In this document: one piece after another, positions 63,642 through 64,000 of the stretch
Numbering within the stretch: position 1 is the stretch's first letter
How the letters are laid out: every line of letters begins with the position of its first letter
NCBI RefSeq assembly: GCF_000005505.3
Contig: NC_016134.3
Location: 11,390,624 to 11,454,623 of the forward strand
Origin: Brachypodium distachyon
Taxonomy: Eukaryota; Streptophyta; Magnoliopsida; Poales; Poaceae
Reading direction: 5' to 3'
Length of the DNA: 64,000 nt
The notes under the pieces: model-generated
The model's input: the letters and a program-made list of their open reading frames with translations, nothing else
Told to the model about the DNA's origin: nothing
Database searches by the model: none
Made by a program: the position numbers and the translations under genes

Positions 63642-64000
63642 GTACGTAGGATCGGTAAAAATGGGTGGAAGACCGGTCCTCGGCTAACTATTAGTCACAT
63701 GGGAGGGTTGTGTGCATGGATCGAATGGCAGAAGCAAGAGGGTGAAGAAATATGCCACGGAATGCTCTGTGTTTGATTATTTGCGTGGTAGTAGCAACTA
63801 GAGGTAGGTTATCCTCTGAACCGGAAGAGCAGATCGCCAACGAATAGTCGATGCTACTTTCTGAAATGACCGACCCAGGCTCAAAGTGCTGAACTTATGT
63901 TGTTCTGTTTGACTTGTGTGCAGAAGATATACCTGATGTCAATTACAATTAGCCGACTCTTATTTGAATAAGTGATGATTTTTTATCATTGTTCTTCCTC
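63642..64000. other. Spacer at right edge
   Basis: No gene, repeat or target motif recognised. Confidence 0.3.

Overview
This is a plant nuclear window, from a grass (Poaceae) and probably a Pooideae-type genome. The evidence is spliced genes with GT-AG introns, dirigent and Tas-type aldo-keto reductase genes, and a dense nested load of grass-type transposons: CACTA, MULE, Tourist and Stowaway MITEs, Gypsy, Copia, LINE and a solo LTR. The Pooideae placement is inference, mainly from the solo-LTR type.

The most interesting content is not protein-coding. About twenty copies of a motif (TGAGATATTRGAG followed by RARACCAAA, or close variants), all on the + strand, lie between 5.4 and 46.2 kb. 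The motif is the near-complement of miR2275, the 22-nt trigger of 24-nt reproductive phasiRNAs in grass anthers. In most copies a TATA box sits about 100 bp upstream (about 84 bp in a second family), and a conserved block of about 100-190 bp precedes the TATA box. I read this as a large cluster of 24-nt PHAS precursor loci. It was amplified by tandem and segmental duplication, and individual units are now broken by deletions, MITEs, a CACTA element and tiny poly(A) insertions.

Layout. 1-1335: end of a minus-strand Gypsy element. 1336-5200: two GC-rich blocks and a minisatellite split by a 2.55-kb non-coding element. 5.3-27 kb: PHAS family A, containing a CACTA element (7037-9273), a carboxylesterase 3' fragment (10.1 kb), a dirigent pseudogene (18.7-19.2 kb) and an intact dirigent gene (26.5-27.0 kb). 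Both dirigent copies face the PHAS units convergently. 27.7 and 38.6-41.1 kb: PHAS family B, split by a 9-kb Mutator-like element (28182-37230). That element carries a mudrA-type transposase, a MAIN-like plant mobile domain gene, a GRF-finger/coiled-coil gene and a small divergent gene; the last two share a promoter packed with E2F-like sites. 41.8-44.0 kb: an apparently intact 12-exon aldo-keto reductase on the minus strand. 44.4 and 46.2 kb: two more PHAS units. 46.7-53.6 kb: 3' LTR and interior of a Gypsy element whose recognisable gene runs antisense to it. 53.6-56.3 kb: the end of a second CACTA element with an Ulp1-like protease gene. 56.4-61.6 kb: a decayed Copia element. 61.7-63.6 kb: a 5'-truncated LINE.

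Only two protein genes look functional by inspection: the dirigent at 26495-26977 and the aldo-keto reductase at 41772-44012. The PHAS assignment rests on motif and architecture. Small-RNA data would decide it.
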